Assembly (NCBI GenBank): GCA_052246725.1
Contig: JBQQCL010000002.1
Strand: one strand, 5' to 3'
From: Pseudalkalibacillus sp052246725
GTDB lineage: Bacteria > Bacillota > Bacilli > Bacillales > Fictibacillaceae
Length of the DNA stretch: 64,000 nucleotides
The position numbers were made by a program, and so were the translations under genes. Below are positions 9,277 to 16,817 of the stretch, piece after piece. A model generated the notes under the pieces. It saw nothing but the letters and a program-made list of their open reading frames with translations. It was not told the DNA's origin and did not search any database. Position 1 is the stretch's first letter. Each line of letters begins with the position of its first letter.

Positions 9277-9801
9277 GTGAGTATTCAATTCATTGAACTA
9301 ACTGAACCTACCATATCCCTTGTGGATATGCTAAACCGATGGGAAAACGATTCTGCTTTGATTCCATTGACTCGACCAAACAAAAACGAGGAAGAGTTGG
9401 CGTATAGAGGGAATATGACTATGGAAGATTTGACAAAACGATTGGAACACCATCACATCTATCTGATTTATTATGATGATCAGCTGATTGGAGAAATGAA
9501 CTATATGATCGATCCTGGACATCTCTTCAAAAGAGTACCGGGAACCGCGTGGATAGGGATAACGATTGGTGATCCAAATGGCCGTGGAAAGGGGGTAGGA
9601 TATCAAGCGATAAAGTATTTGGAAGAACAAATCAGGCAGCAAGACCTTGAACGTATTGAACTAGGCGTGTTCGAATTTAATACACACGCACATAAGCTTT
9701 ATCAAAAGTTAGGTTATCAGAAAATCGGCAGGATCCAAGATTTCACCTACTGGAAGGATAGAATGTGGGCTGATATTCGTATGGAGAAGATATTAAGGTG
9801 A
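9277..9801 (+). CDS. GNAT family N-acetyltransferase
   Basis: Single-domain acetyl-CoA-dependent acyltransferase of the GNAT fold, 174 aa. The acetyl-CoA-binding loop motif is degenerate (NGRGKGVGYQAI), followed by the usual ELGVFEFNTHAHKLYQKLGY pattern at the C-terminal side. GTG at 9277 is preferred because GGAAGGGAG lies six bases upstream; earlier in-frame codons lie in the promoter. The substrate cannot be told from sequence; neighbours give no clue. Monocistronic. Confidence 0.8.
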   Translation: MSIQFIELTEPTISLVDMLNRWENDSALIPLTRPNKNEEELAYRGNMTMEDLTKRLEHHHIYLIYYDDQLIGEMNYMIDPGHLFKRVPGTAWIGITIGDPNGRGKGVGYQAIKYLEEQIRQQDLERIELGVFEFNTHAHKLYQKLGYQKIGRIQDFTYWKDRMWADIRMEKILR

Positions 9802-9911
9802 TAATGTTATTGGGCTATGGTTAAATTTTAAGGCGTTAGCATCGCACATCTGGTCAGTGCCAAAGAATAGGATAGCAAGTACTTACAGGATTTTTTTAGC
9901 TGGAGGTTATA

Positions 9912-10490
9912 ATGCTTAAATTGGTATGTTTTGGAGATAGCATAACTGCTAGAAATGAAGGATATGCTAAACCAATTCTAGCTACGAAGCTCTCTTCAAT
10001 ATTAAAAGATTTTGAAATCATTAATTCTGGTGTTGCAGGTGATAACACTTTTGATGCTTTAAAAAGAATTGAGAAAGATGTGGTTAATCATAATCCTGAT
10101 TTAGCAACCATTCTTTTTGGAGCTAACGATGCCGCATTTCATAAAATGATTGACTTAGAGACGTTTGAAAATAACATGATTAAATTAGTACATAGTATTA
10201 GCCCAGAAAAAACCATTTTGATTTCTCCTTCTCCAGTAGATGAAGAGAAGCAGGATGCAAGGAATAATAAGACCTTAAGGGAGTACGCTTTAATTGTAAA
10301 AAAAGTTGCTGAATCAAATGGTTGCTATTTTATCGATTTGTTCACTGAAATGCTCGCCCGGGATCATTTTCAAGAAATACTGAAAGGGTTAGAAAATGAT
10401 GGGCTGCATTTTGGTGAAAAAGGTTATGATATATTGGCTGATTTAATAATCAATAAGATTGAAGAAATAAAGTTTAGAGGAGGGAGATAA
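9912..10490 (+). CDS. SGNH/GDSL-type hydrolase
   Basis: A 192-aa cytoplasmic esterase of the SGNH fold. Block I is FGDSIT with the nucleophile serine, block III is FGANDAA, and block V is DGLHF with the catalytic Asp and His. There is no signal peptide. An AGGTTAT-type site lies just before the ATG. The following small membrane protein gene starts three bases after the stop, so both probably form an operon. It is related to isoamyl-acetate-type hydrolases; the substrate is unknown. Codon use is more AT-rich than parEC, as in the accessory genes around it. Confidence 0.85.
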   Translation: MLKLVCFGDSITARNEGYAKPILATKLSSILKDFEIINSGVAGDNTFDALKRIEKDVVNHNPDLATILFGANDAAFHKMIDLETFENNMIKLVHSISPEKTILISPSPVDEEKQDARNNKTLREYALIVKKVAESNGCYFIDLFTEMLARDHFQEILKGLENDGLHFGEKGYDILADLIINKIEEIKFRGGR

Positions 10491-10493
10491 TAT

Positions 10494-10733
10494 TTGAAGA
10501 AAGGTCTGATTTCATTATTAGGCGGGATAATTCTTGGTGTACTGATCTCTTTCTTAACCCTTGATTACAAGGGTTCAACACTCAATGATATGGGAAAAGA
10601 TAATGTATCTGGTGCACCTATGCAGACGGTACAAGAAATAGATATCGACGTATTAATGAATGGACTTTTGATAGTAGCAGGGATCTCTATTTTCATCTAC
10701 CTGATTTGGACCTTGTTAGAAAAACGTACTTAA
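10494..10733 (+). CDS. small membrane protein (79 aa)
   Basis: Two predicted transmembrane helices (about residues 4-24 and 57-74) flank a polar loop with the stretch MQTVQEIDIDVLM. TTG start with a perfect AGGAGGGA eight bases upstream. It directly follows the SGNH hydrolase gene and is closed by a strong terminator. I recognise no family; membrane location is the only safe statement. Confidence 0.65.
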   Translation: MKKGLISLLGGIILGVLISFLTLDYKGSTLNDMGKDNVSGAPMQTVQEIDIDVLMNGLLIVAGISIFIYLIWTLLEKRT

Positions 10734-10753
10734 ATAAATTAAAAGAAACTTCA

Positions 10754-10788
10754 GCGTACTCTGTTTCTTGACAGGGTACGCCTTTTTA
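10754..10788 (+). terminator. intrinsic terminator
   Basis: GCGTACTCTGT (10754-10764) pairs with ACAGGGTACGC (10771-10781), followed by CTTTTT. Confidence 0.8.
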
Positions 10789-10811
10789 ATGGGTGGCAAC
10801 TTAAAATCAAT

Positions 10812-11348
10812 CTAATTTACTCTTTTGCTACGTAAAACCGTTATGAATCCGTCCAAAATGTCATGGCTGATGGAAAACCCTTTGCGTTTATAGAATTCAA
10901 GGGCACCAGCATTGCCATTAGAGACAAATATGAAATAATCCTGGACATCCTCGAATTGTTGCAACCAGTCTATAGACATATTGAATAGAGTAGACCCGAC
11001 CCCAGACTTCCTGTATTCTTGCTTAATATAAAATTGGGATAAACACCCGACATTAGGTGTACCGACTGAAGATAGGTCAAAAAATGTTGCAAAATCATTT
11101 GAATAGGCTTCTTTTGGAGAAATGTTTGAATAGACATACCCTACGATTTTATCCTCATCTTTTACGATTACCGTATAATTGTGGATCGCGTTTTTTACAG
11201 AAGGGAGCAATCTGGTTTCAAAACTCATGTTATCAAACAATTCTGGTGTTATGTATGCTTTCGATTTTTGAAAGGCCATGAGCTCATTACAAATATCACG
11301 GCAGTAATCTATTTTTTCTTCAGGTAGAATTTCATATTTTAATTCCAT
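10812..11348 (-). CDS. GNAT family N-acetyltransferase
   Basis: A 178-aa GNAT acyltransferase with the acetyl-CoA loop QEYRKSGVGSTLFN and the C-terminal NGNAGALEFYKRKGF signature found in amino-group acetyltransferases. AAAGGAG precedes the ATG. It is divergent from the HxlR regulator gene, with a perfect 31-bp palindrome in the shared promoter region, so HxlR may control it. Substrate unknown. Confidence 0.8.
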   Translation of the reverse strand: MELKYEILPEEKIDYCRDICNELMAFQKSKAYITPELFDNMSFETRLLPSVKNAIHNYTVIVKDEDKIVGYVYSNISPKEAYSNDFATFFDLSSVGTPNVGCLSQFYIKQEYRKSGVGSTLFNMSIDWLQQFEDVQDYFIFVSNGNAGALEFYKRKGFSISHDILDGFITVLRSKRVN

Positions 11349-11416
11349 TTTCTCACTCCTTTACTCTTTCAAAGTACGATATAATTTTAATACATTGTGA
11401 AATTAATACAAGTATG

Positions 11417-11447
11417 CAGTTTTTTCTGACTTAGTCAGAAAAAACTG
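11417..11447. promoter_or_regulatory. perfect palindromic operator between GNAT and HxlR genes
   Basis: Arms CAGTTTTTTCTGAC (11417-11430) and GTCAGAAAAAACTG (11434-11447) are exact reverse complements around a 3-bp centre TTA. It lies just upstream of the hxlR-type start and in the divergent promoter region, as expected for a dimeric winged-helix regulator that controls itself and its neighbour. Confidence 0.75.
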
Positions 11448-11465
11448 AGTAATGGGGGATTGTCA

Positions 11466-11801
11466 ATGAACTGTGACGAATCAGGAATCAAAAATATAAA
11501 AGATTGCCCATTAACGTATGCCTTGAACTTGATTGGAGGTAAGTGGCGGCTTCCTATCATCTGGGCATTGAGCCAGAACGAAACATTGCGTTATAACGAA
11601 TTGAAACGAAACATCGATGGAATCACCAACATGATGTTATCCCAATCGTTAAAAGAAATGGAGAGTTATGGGCTCATCGTCCGTAAACAATACATGGAGG
11701 TCCCGCCAAGAGTCGAATACTCGCTGACAGAAGAAGGGGTAGACTTGATAAACAATTTAGAATCACTTGCTAAATGGGGAAAACGAATGCAAAATAAATG
11801 A
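11466..11801 (+). CDS. HxlR family transcriptional regulator
   Basis: A 111-aa MarR-like winged-helix repressor of the HxlR group. The family signature CPLTYALNLIGGKWRLPIIW with its N-terminal cysteine is intact; in relatives such as HypR and YodB this Cys senses quinones or oxidants, so redox control is plausible but not shown. ATG at 11466 is chosen because GGGGG lies eight bases upstream; an upstream TTG at 11460 leaves no room. The perfect palindrome at 11417-11447 is the likely operator. Confidence 0.88.
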   Translation: MNCDESGIKNIKDCPLTYALNLIGGKWRLPIIWALSQNETLRYNELKRNIDGITNMMLSQSLKEMESYGLIVRKQYMEVPPRVEYSLTEEGVDLINNLESLAKWGKRMQNK

Positions 11802-11817
11802 TGTTTTCAATAGAAAG

Positions 11818-11851
11818 GAGGGATGGCAACGAAACCATCCCTCTGATTTTT
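11818..11851. terminator. convergent terminator between hxlR-like and yihY genes
   Basis: GAGGGATGG (11818-11826) pairs with CCATCCCTC (11835-11843); U-rich sequence follows on the plus strand (GATTTTT) and a shorter one on the minus strand. Confidence 0.75.
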
Positions 11852-11862
11852 AAATTCATTTA

Positions 11863-12712
11863 TCAATGAGTCAATTCCATTTCACCTGATTGCGAAGTCG
11901 TCTTCTGAACTTTTCTTCTATGATTCACCACGTTTATTTCCGCTCCTACCATCAAAATCAATCCTGTTAAAAAGAACCAGATCATCATGACGATGATTCC
12001 ACCTAAACTTCCATATGTTGCTGAATAGCTGCCAAAATTACTGACATAAAACGAAAATGCGAGTGAAATCAGCAACCACAGAATGGATGCGAGACAAGCG
12101 CCAGGAATAATTTCTTTTACAGGTGATTTCTTAGCTGGTGCGAATCGATAAAGGACCATCAGGACTCCTGTAATGACAACGATACTGATGACCCATCGTA
12201 AAATGTTCAATAACAACTTGATGTGGTCGGGCATTGGGACAAAGGAATGCACCATTTTTATAATGACCTGTCCGAATACAGGAAGGACTAGAGCGACTAC
12301 AAATGCAATGATCATTCCGAAAGTCAGTCCGATCGAGAGTAACCTGACCAAAATGAAAGATCTGCTTTCCTCTACATCGTACGCTTTGTTCGAAGCTTTT
12401 ATAAAGGCATTGATACCATTGGAGGCAGACCAGATTGTTCCTAAGATACCAACAGTAAGTAATCCTCCGTTCGGTGTTTCGACGACACTGACAATATTCT
12501 CTTTAAAAATGGAAGTTGTTTCATCTGGTAATATTTTGCTCATGTAATTCATGACTTCTTCTCCACTTATATTCAAATACGGTACGATTGATAGAAGCAA
12601 AATCAGCATCGGTACAATCGAAGTAATGATAAGCCTGGGCTGCTGCTAATAGTGGGACATCATCTTTTTGAAACTCTCCACTAATTTCTTTTGCATAATA
12701 TTTTATATTCAT
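11863..12712 (-). pseudogene. YihY/BrkB family membrane protein, frameshifted
   Basis: The N-terminal part (start at 12712, MNIKYYAKEISGEFQKDDVP) and the C-terminal part (residues beginning MLILLLSIVPYLN, ending at 11863) lie in two frames. Joining them at about 12625-12635 restores a normal family member of about 280 aa with six membrane helices and the conserved LAAAQAY near the N-terminus; about two bases are missing at the junction. Members are putative membrane transporters related to B. subtilis YfkH. It is either a true pseudogene or an assembly error; nothing else in the gene looks decayed. Confidence 0.8.
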
Positions 12713-12793
12713 AATACACCTCTCTTGATTTAGGATTTTCCCGTTTCTATCTCCTTCCCCTCAGAATGGGGAGTTAATCTTGTTATTAAAAAC

Positions 12794-12819
12794 GTTTTTC
12801 TAATATAAGAATCGGGTAA
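12794..12819 (+). promoter_or_regulatory. sigma-B-type promoter for the DUF948 operon
   Basis: GTTTTT (12794-12799), a 14-bp spacer and GGGTAA (12814-12819) match the sigma-B pattern GTTTnn-N12-15-GGGTAT. It ends 27 bases before the first gene of the triad, in line with the sigma-B-dependent DUF948 genes of B. subtilis (ytxG). Confidence 0.65.
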
Positions 12820-12845
12820 AGATGTTCAAGGAGGTGTGGTGATCG

Positions 12846-13256
12846 GTGTTGGTTTATATCGGGATTTTGTTGATTGCTGTGTCATTTGCTGTGATTGTAT
12901 TTTATCTGGTACGAATACTCCACAGCGTCAACGGTGCTGTTAATAGCCTCGAGCATTCAGTAGATCAATTGGAAGGACAAATGGAAGAAATAACAGGCGG
13001 TTCAAAGCATCTTGTTAAGGAAACAAGTCATATCGTCGATGACATTCATCACAAGCTTCATTCTACATCTGGATTAGTACAAACATTACAGCATGTAGGT
13101 GGACTCCTTGATCATGCGAACCGAACGATAAATCGCTCTGCAGATCATTTTTCTTCCCATGCTAATGGACAATCCAAGCAAATTGTCAAACTTGTTAAAT
13201 GGGGAAATGCAGCGTTTCGAATTTATAAGGAAAAAAATAAAAGAAAAGAGGGATGA
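12846..13256 (+). CDS. DUF948 general-stress-type membrane-anchored protein
   Basis: 136 aa with one N-terminal transmembrane helix (about 2-22) and a long amphipathic, probably coiled-coil region (about 28-95), the standard DUF948 layout seen in B. subtilis YtxG. GTG start with AAGGAGGTG eight bases upstream. First gene of a tight three-gene operon under a sigma-B-type promoter. Function unknown; relatives belong to the general stress regulon. Confidence 0.75.
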   Translation: MLVYIGILLIAVSFAVIVFYLVRILHSVNGAVNSLEHSVDQLEGQMEEITGGSKHLVKETSHIVDDIHHKLHSTSGLVQTLQHVGGLLDHANRTINRSADHFSSHANGQSKQIVKLVKWGNAAFRIYKEKNKRKEG

Positions 13257-13257
13257 T

Positions 13258-13701
13258 ATGGATTTAGTTGGGATTGGCGTTTTGATCATTGGCCTGGCAT
13301 TTGTAGTATTAACCATTTTTCTTGCACGTGTACTAAATAATTTAGCAACTGTTATAAAAGGTGTAGATCAAACTGTCGAACAATTACCTGGTCATTTGAA
13401 TGAAATCACGAAACAAACCGGAGACCTTATCTATAAAAGCAATGACACGCTCGCAGATGTAAATGAAAAATTGAGAGCATTAAGCCCTTTGTTTTATATA
13501 GTCGGGGATATTGGAGAAACGTCTAGAAAGTTATCATCATCACTTGTGGATGCCACCAGTACAGTGAAGAAAAACACCTCCGAAGGAAAGGATATCGTCC
13601 ATAAACGCGACTTGGGCGGTATATATGGTGCTCTTGCACTGGGATATTATTGGAATCAGAAACGTAAGGCGAAAAAATCTTTAAAAGAGGAGCAAATCTA
13701 A
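13258..13701 (+). CDS. DUF948 domain protein, second copy
   Basis: 147 aa with an N-terminal transmembrane helix (about 4-24) and an extended helical domain of the same DUF948 type as the upstream gene, suggesting a local duplication. ATG at 13258 begins one base after the preceding stop and has AAAGAGGGA upstream; a longer open frame starting at 13159 lies inside the previous gene and is not used. A basic tail (KRKAKKSLKEEQ) follows the second hydrophobic stretch near residues 118-130. Confidence 0.75.
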   Translation: MDLVGIGVLIIGLAFVVLTIFLARVLNNLATVIKGVDQTVEQLPGHLNEITKQTGDLIYKSNDTLADVNEKLRALSPLFYIVGDIGETSRKLSSSLVDATSTVKKNTSEGKDIVHKRDLGGIYGALALGYYWNQKRKAKKSLKEEQI

Positions 13702-13982
13702 TGGAAAATAGTAAAAACAACTCAGATAAAAAGAAATTATTGGGGATTATCAGTTCTTGTTTCGTTACAGGTTTTGTCGGTGGAATCAGTTACGCAATAA
13801 ATAAAGAAAGCAAGCGTAAAGGAATCTCCATACCTACACTTTCTAAAGAAAAGTATGATCATAAGAAAGAGGACTTCTACACCCATGGAAGAAATCAATA
13901 TATCAGTATTAAAAAGGCAGCGGATGATGTCAGCAAAGATGCATCATTGAATGCCAAAAAGGAAATCGCAGCATCAAAATAA
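13701..13982 (+). CDS. YtxH-like small membrane protein (third gene of stress operon)
   Basis: 93 aa; one hydrophobic Gly-rich segment (GIISSCFVTGFVGGISYAIN, about 15-34) followed by a basic, helical tail. Its ATG overlaps the stop codon of the preceding gene by one base, so translation is coupled. In position it corresponds to the YtxH gene of ytxGHJ-type stress operons, but similarity is only architectural. A terminator follows. Confidence 0.6.
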   Translation: MENSKNNSDKKKLLGIISSCFVTGFVGGISYAINKESKRKGISIPTLSKEKYDHKKEDFYTHGRNQYISIKKAADDVSKDASLNAKKEIAASK

Positions 13983-13989
13983 GGTGTAA

Positions 13990-14020
13990 AATAGGACTGT
14001 GAACAGCAGTCCTATTTTTT
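13990..14020 (+). terminator. intrinsic terminator of the DUF948 operon
   Basis: AATAGGACTG (13990-13999) pairs with CAGTCCTATT (14007-14016), followed by TTTT. Confidence 0.8.
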
Positions 14021-14082
14021 ATGCAGGGATTACTGTAGAACTATAGAAAATGTAACGAGGAAATATGTAAGGGGCTGGGAAA

Positions 14083-14517
14083 GTGACAAATGAATTATTA
14101 AATGATTTCAAACAGTTTTTAGAGAGATATCGTGAATCCTGGAACAGCTTAGACGCTAAGAAAATGGTGAACCACACTTCAAAAGAACTGAAAGCGAGAT
14201 GGGCTTTACCTGAATTAACCTTGGATGATTGGGGTTATGAACGTGCACGTGAAGGATGGGAACAAGCTTACCAAAGTCTTGAACGTATAAACCCAAGATG
14301 GATGTTTGAAGATATTCTGATCGAAATCAATAAGCAGCAAGAGGGTATAGCTGTTTTTTGGGTGACGCTTGAACTTGATGGGGAACTTATAGATGATAAG
14401 CTTCTTTTTGTAGAAACCTTCCATAAAGAAAATGGGGAATGGAAAAAAGTCCGGGAATATGTTGAGACGAACTTTGATACGATTGATTCCACAAAGGGGG
14501 GAGCAAGTGAATTATAA
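14083..14517 (+). CDS. SnoaL/NTF2-like fold protein
   Basis: 144 aa with the pattern of a DUF4440/NTF2-like cone fold: helix with ERYRESWNSLDAKKM, then WGYERAREGWEQAY, and a C-terminal sheet VFWVTLELDG...GEWKKVREY. No enzyme residues can be assigned; such proteins bind or process small molecules. GTG start with AAGGGG upstream. Its last codons overlap the start of the next, broken gene, so the two were translationally coupled. Confidence 0.65.
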   Translation: MTNELLNDFKQFLERYRESWNSLDAKKMVNHTSKELKARWALPELTLDDWGYERAREGWEQAYQSLERINPRWMFEDILIEINKQQEGIAVFWVTLELDGELIDDKLLFVETFHKENGEWKKVREYVETNFDTIDSTKGGASEL

Positions 14518-14931
14518 AGACCTCATGAAATTGAAAGGGTACCATCTTTCACTCGAACAAATTTCTGAACGAAGAATGAAGGATGTGAGACTAAGGATAA
14601 TCGTAAATAGAAGTGATAACATAATGGATCTTCTGATTTTCCACATTATGACAGTAATGTAACCACCTATCAGATCGATTTTTCACATTATGTTACATAT
14701 TCAGTTATTTATGAGGATTATACGGTATGGAATGAGGCTGAAATTTTTCAGGGTGAATCATTCCGTGCATATGATCGATCGAAATATTTCGAGTTTATAC
14801 AAAAAGAATCAGTACTGCCAGATAAAGAATGCGAACATTATTCATTGGTGTGCCATGAACATAATGTGGATGTCATCTCTTATGTTGAACCGATTATAAG
14901 TGAAACAGCTTTTTATAAAAATCTCTTTTAG
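14508..14931 (+). pseudogene. frameshifted hypothetical gene
   Basis: A GTG at 14508 with a perfect AAAGGGGGG site opens MNYKDLMKLKGYHLSLEQIS and ends early in frame. From about 14630 another frame carries an uninterrupted, protein-like stretch (SDFPHYDSNVTTYQIDFSHY, later FIQKESVLPDKECEHYSLVC) to a stop at 14931. One single-base indel near 14600-14630 would restore a protein of about 140 aa. I do not recognise the family. Overlap with the preceding gene shows it was part of a two-gene operon. Confidence 0.65.
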
Positions 14932-14934
14932 TGA

Positions 14935-15065
14935 GGGCGAACCGAAGCTGGGAATCTCGCTTGGTCCGCTGATTCCGCTGGAGTCTCGTATATTTCATCC
15001 ATTTACAGGTTTCAATCAATCAAAAGTTTTTTAATAGCAACCAACTTTTTTAAAACAGCATTATA
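14935..15065 (+). repeat. decayed GC-rich repeat remnant
   Basis: Contains GCTGGAGTCTCGTA, a TTTTTTAA run and GCAACCAACTTTT in the same order as the remnant at 150-240 (GGAGTCTCGTACC, TTTTTTAAAA, GCAACCATCTTTT). No gene is visible between 14932 and 15220 apart from this and the terminator at 15087. Confidence 0.4.
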
Positions 15066-15086
15066 AAGTATCAAAATAGGTAAGGG

Positions 15087-15131
15087 ATCTATTTCCAGAG
15101 TGTCTGGCACTTAGAAATAGATCTTTTTTTG
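15087..15131 (+). terminator. intrinsic terminator
   Basis: GATCTATTTC (15087-15096) pairs with GAAATAGATC (15114-15123), inner CCAG/CTGG, then TTTTTTT. It lies upstream of the PadR gene and closes the 14 kb operon. Confidence 0.75.
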
Positions 15132-15220
15132 GTACATTTTTTTCATTTTATCACTATAAAAAATAATACCTTGCATTATTAGGTAATATAATATATAAAT
15201 AAAATAGGGGGTGAGAAAAT

Positions 15221-15571
15221 ATGGAAATTAACAAAGAAGTACTTAAAGGGCATATAGACACATTGATTCTATCGTTATTGGATACAAGGGATATGTATGG
15301 CTATGAATTAGCTAAACTGGTCAGGGAGAAAAGCGATAATCAATTTGAACTAAAAGAAGGGACGCTTTATTTGTCCTTAAAACGACTTGAAAAGAATAAA
15401 TGGATTACTTCTTACTGGGGGGATGAGCAAGGGCCAGGAGGAAGACGTAAGTATTATAAGCTCACTCCATTAGGACAAGAGGGTTATGAGAAAAAACGAT
15501 CGGAGTGGCAATTTGTAAAAAAAATAATAGATTCATTTTTGGAAGGGGGAAAGAAGTATGAAGCGCATTGA
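15221..15571 (+). CDS. PadR family transcriptional regulator
   Basis: 116-aa winged-helix regulator: LILSLLDTRDMYGYELAKLV (helix 1-2), EGTLYLSLKRLEKNKWITSY (recognition helix and wing) and GGRRKYYKLTPLGQE. AGGGGGTGA precedes the ATG. The stop overlaps the next gene by 14 bases; PadR regulators paired with a permease-prefix membrane protein are a common Firmicute arrangement in which the regulator controls its partner. Confidence 0.9.
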   Translation: MEINKEVLKGHIDTLILSLLDTRDMYGYELAKLVREKSDNQFELKEGTLYLSLKRLEKNKWITSYWGDEQGPGGRRKYYKLTPLGQEGYEKKRSEWQFVKKIIDSFLEGGKKYEAH

Positions 15572-16397
15572 TGTATTTGTCGAATCGGTCTATCAAAATA
15601 TCGGAGGAAATAATAAAGAAATCCAAGAACTGAAAGATGAAATGAGAAACCACCTCATGGAATCGGTTCATGAATTAAAATTAGAAGGTAATTCAGAGCA
15701 AAAAGCAATTGATATTGCCATTGAACGATTTGGTGAAGAAACAGAATTACGCTCTATTGTGGGACAATTATTCGAAGTTCAAAAATTATTTGCCAAAAGG
15801 ATACTTTATTTAGCAATTGGCTCTCTTTTACTCACCTTATCAGTGTTTTTGTTTCATTGGCAAAATGCAGAATCGAATGCACATGAACTTTCTATAATAG
15901 CAACAGATATATTCGATGAATTGGAAAATACAGCAGCCATCCCTTCTGAACTAAGTAAAGAAATTGAGCAATTAGTACTTAAAACAAATCATATTGTTGA
16001 AGTAAGCATCTATGATTCTAACAAAATTAGGAGAGAAGGGATTAACTTTGTAAGTTACAATACTGATGTGGCCGAAGCAGAATACCAATACGAAAGGACA
16101 CTATGGGCTCCTAAATGGTTAGGTGTTGATTTCTTTCCATATGGAAACGGAAATGAACAATGGTATGTTGAAATGAGACATCGAAGCTTCGGTACGCTAT
16201 TCACTATTATTTTGTTTGTGGGAATTGCAATCTATTGGACTTTATTTACGATTTGGGCCACCGTGAATGCATATCATCAAAAACGATTGAATATCCTTTG
16301 GGTTATTGCTTTTGGTTTATTAAATGTATTAGGGTTTATTATTTATCATTTTTCCACTAATAAAAATCAGCAGCGTATAAGTAGTATTAAAACATGA
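15558..16397 (+). CDS. permease-prefix-domain membrane protein, PadR partner
   Basis: 279 aa. The N-terminal 75 residues form the HAAS-type 'permease prefix domain 1' (VESVYQNIGGNNKEIQELKD, IAIERFGEETELRSIVGQL), followed by one membrane helix (about 86-104), an extracellular segment (about 105-200) and two further helices (about 213-235 and 245-263). It starts inside the padR gene with GGAAGGGGG upstream, so the pair is co-expressed. Exact role unknown; antimicrobial-stress sensing is inferred from relatives only. Confidence 0.75.
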   Translation: MKRIDVFVESVYQNIGGNNKEIQELKDEMRNHLMESVHELKLEGNSEQKAIDIAIERFGEETELRSIVGQLFEVQKLFAKRILYLAIGSLLLTLSVFLFHWQNAESNAHELSIIATDIFDELENTAAIPSELSKEIEQLVLKTNHIVEVSIYDSNKIRREGINFVSYNTDVAEAEYQYERTLWAPKWLGVDFFPYGNGNEQWYVEMRHRSFGTLFTIILFVGIAIYWTLFTIWATVNAYHQKRLNILWVIAFGLLNVLGFIIYHFSTNKNQQRISSIKT

Positions 16398-16417
16398 AGA
16401 ACATCTTCTGGATTTCT

Positions 16418-16457
16418 AAGACGTCTTTCAAAGATAGAAGGCGTCTTTTATTTATTT
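16418..16457 (+). terminator. intrinsic terminator after PadR operon
   Basis: AAGACG and CGTCTT stem with an imperfect inner stem, followed by TTATTTATTT. The repeat element at 16458 begins immediately after, apparently inserted in the U-tail. Confidence 0.65.
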
Positions 16458-16686
16458 GGTTTTGTTAATCTTCGTTGTTGATTTTACACTTAAAGAAAAG
16501 GCTCAGCCAGCGCCAAATGCTTGGCTTTGCCAAGTTTACTTTAAACGAAATTCACGACATTCCTGCGAGAAAAGCTGGCCAGGTGAGACCTCGCCACGAA
16601 CTGTCCAAGTTCGTGAGGAGGATTACGGTTCGCCAGCGGAAAGGGAGTTAATTTCGAAGAAATCAACATCATTCTTTAACAAAGCC
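16458..16686 (+). mobile_element. MITE-like element with terminal inverted repeats
   Basis: A 229-bp unit bounded by imperfect 27-bp inverted repeats (left GGTTTTGTTAA...GTTGATTT, right arm the reverse complement of GGCTTTGTTAA...GTTGATTT; about 20 of 27 match) and flanked by ATTTATTT on both sides (16450-16457 and 16687-16694), a likely 8-bp target duplication. The interior is GC-rich (GACATTCCTGCGAGA..., CGCCAGCGGAAAGGGAG) and includes the second half of the 75-bp repeat. It encodes no protein. Bases 16695-16817 contain only the leader of the next gene. Confidence 0.7.
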
Positions 16687-16817
16687 ATTTATTTAAATAG
16701 TATCAAGAGATAATAAATCCTATTTTTTTATTTGTTTTTTAAGAGGAACTTTGTCTTAATATCTCGAAATAAGTTAAGACATTACATATTCTGTCTGAGC
16801 ATACAAGGAGGTCCAAA

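Noticed and set aside
16456..16713. 85-aa open frame
   Set aside because: Lies almost wholly inside the MITE-like element and starts in the terminator tail; the frame is a by-product of GC-rich repeat sequence.
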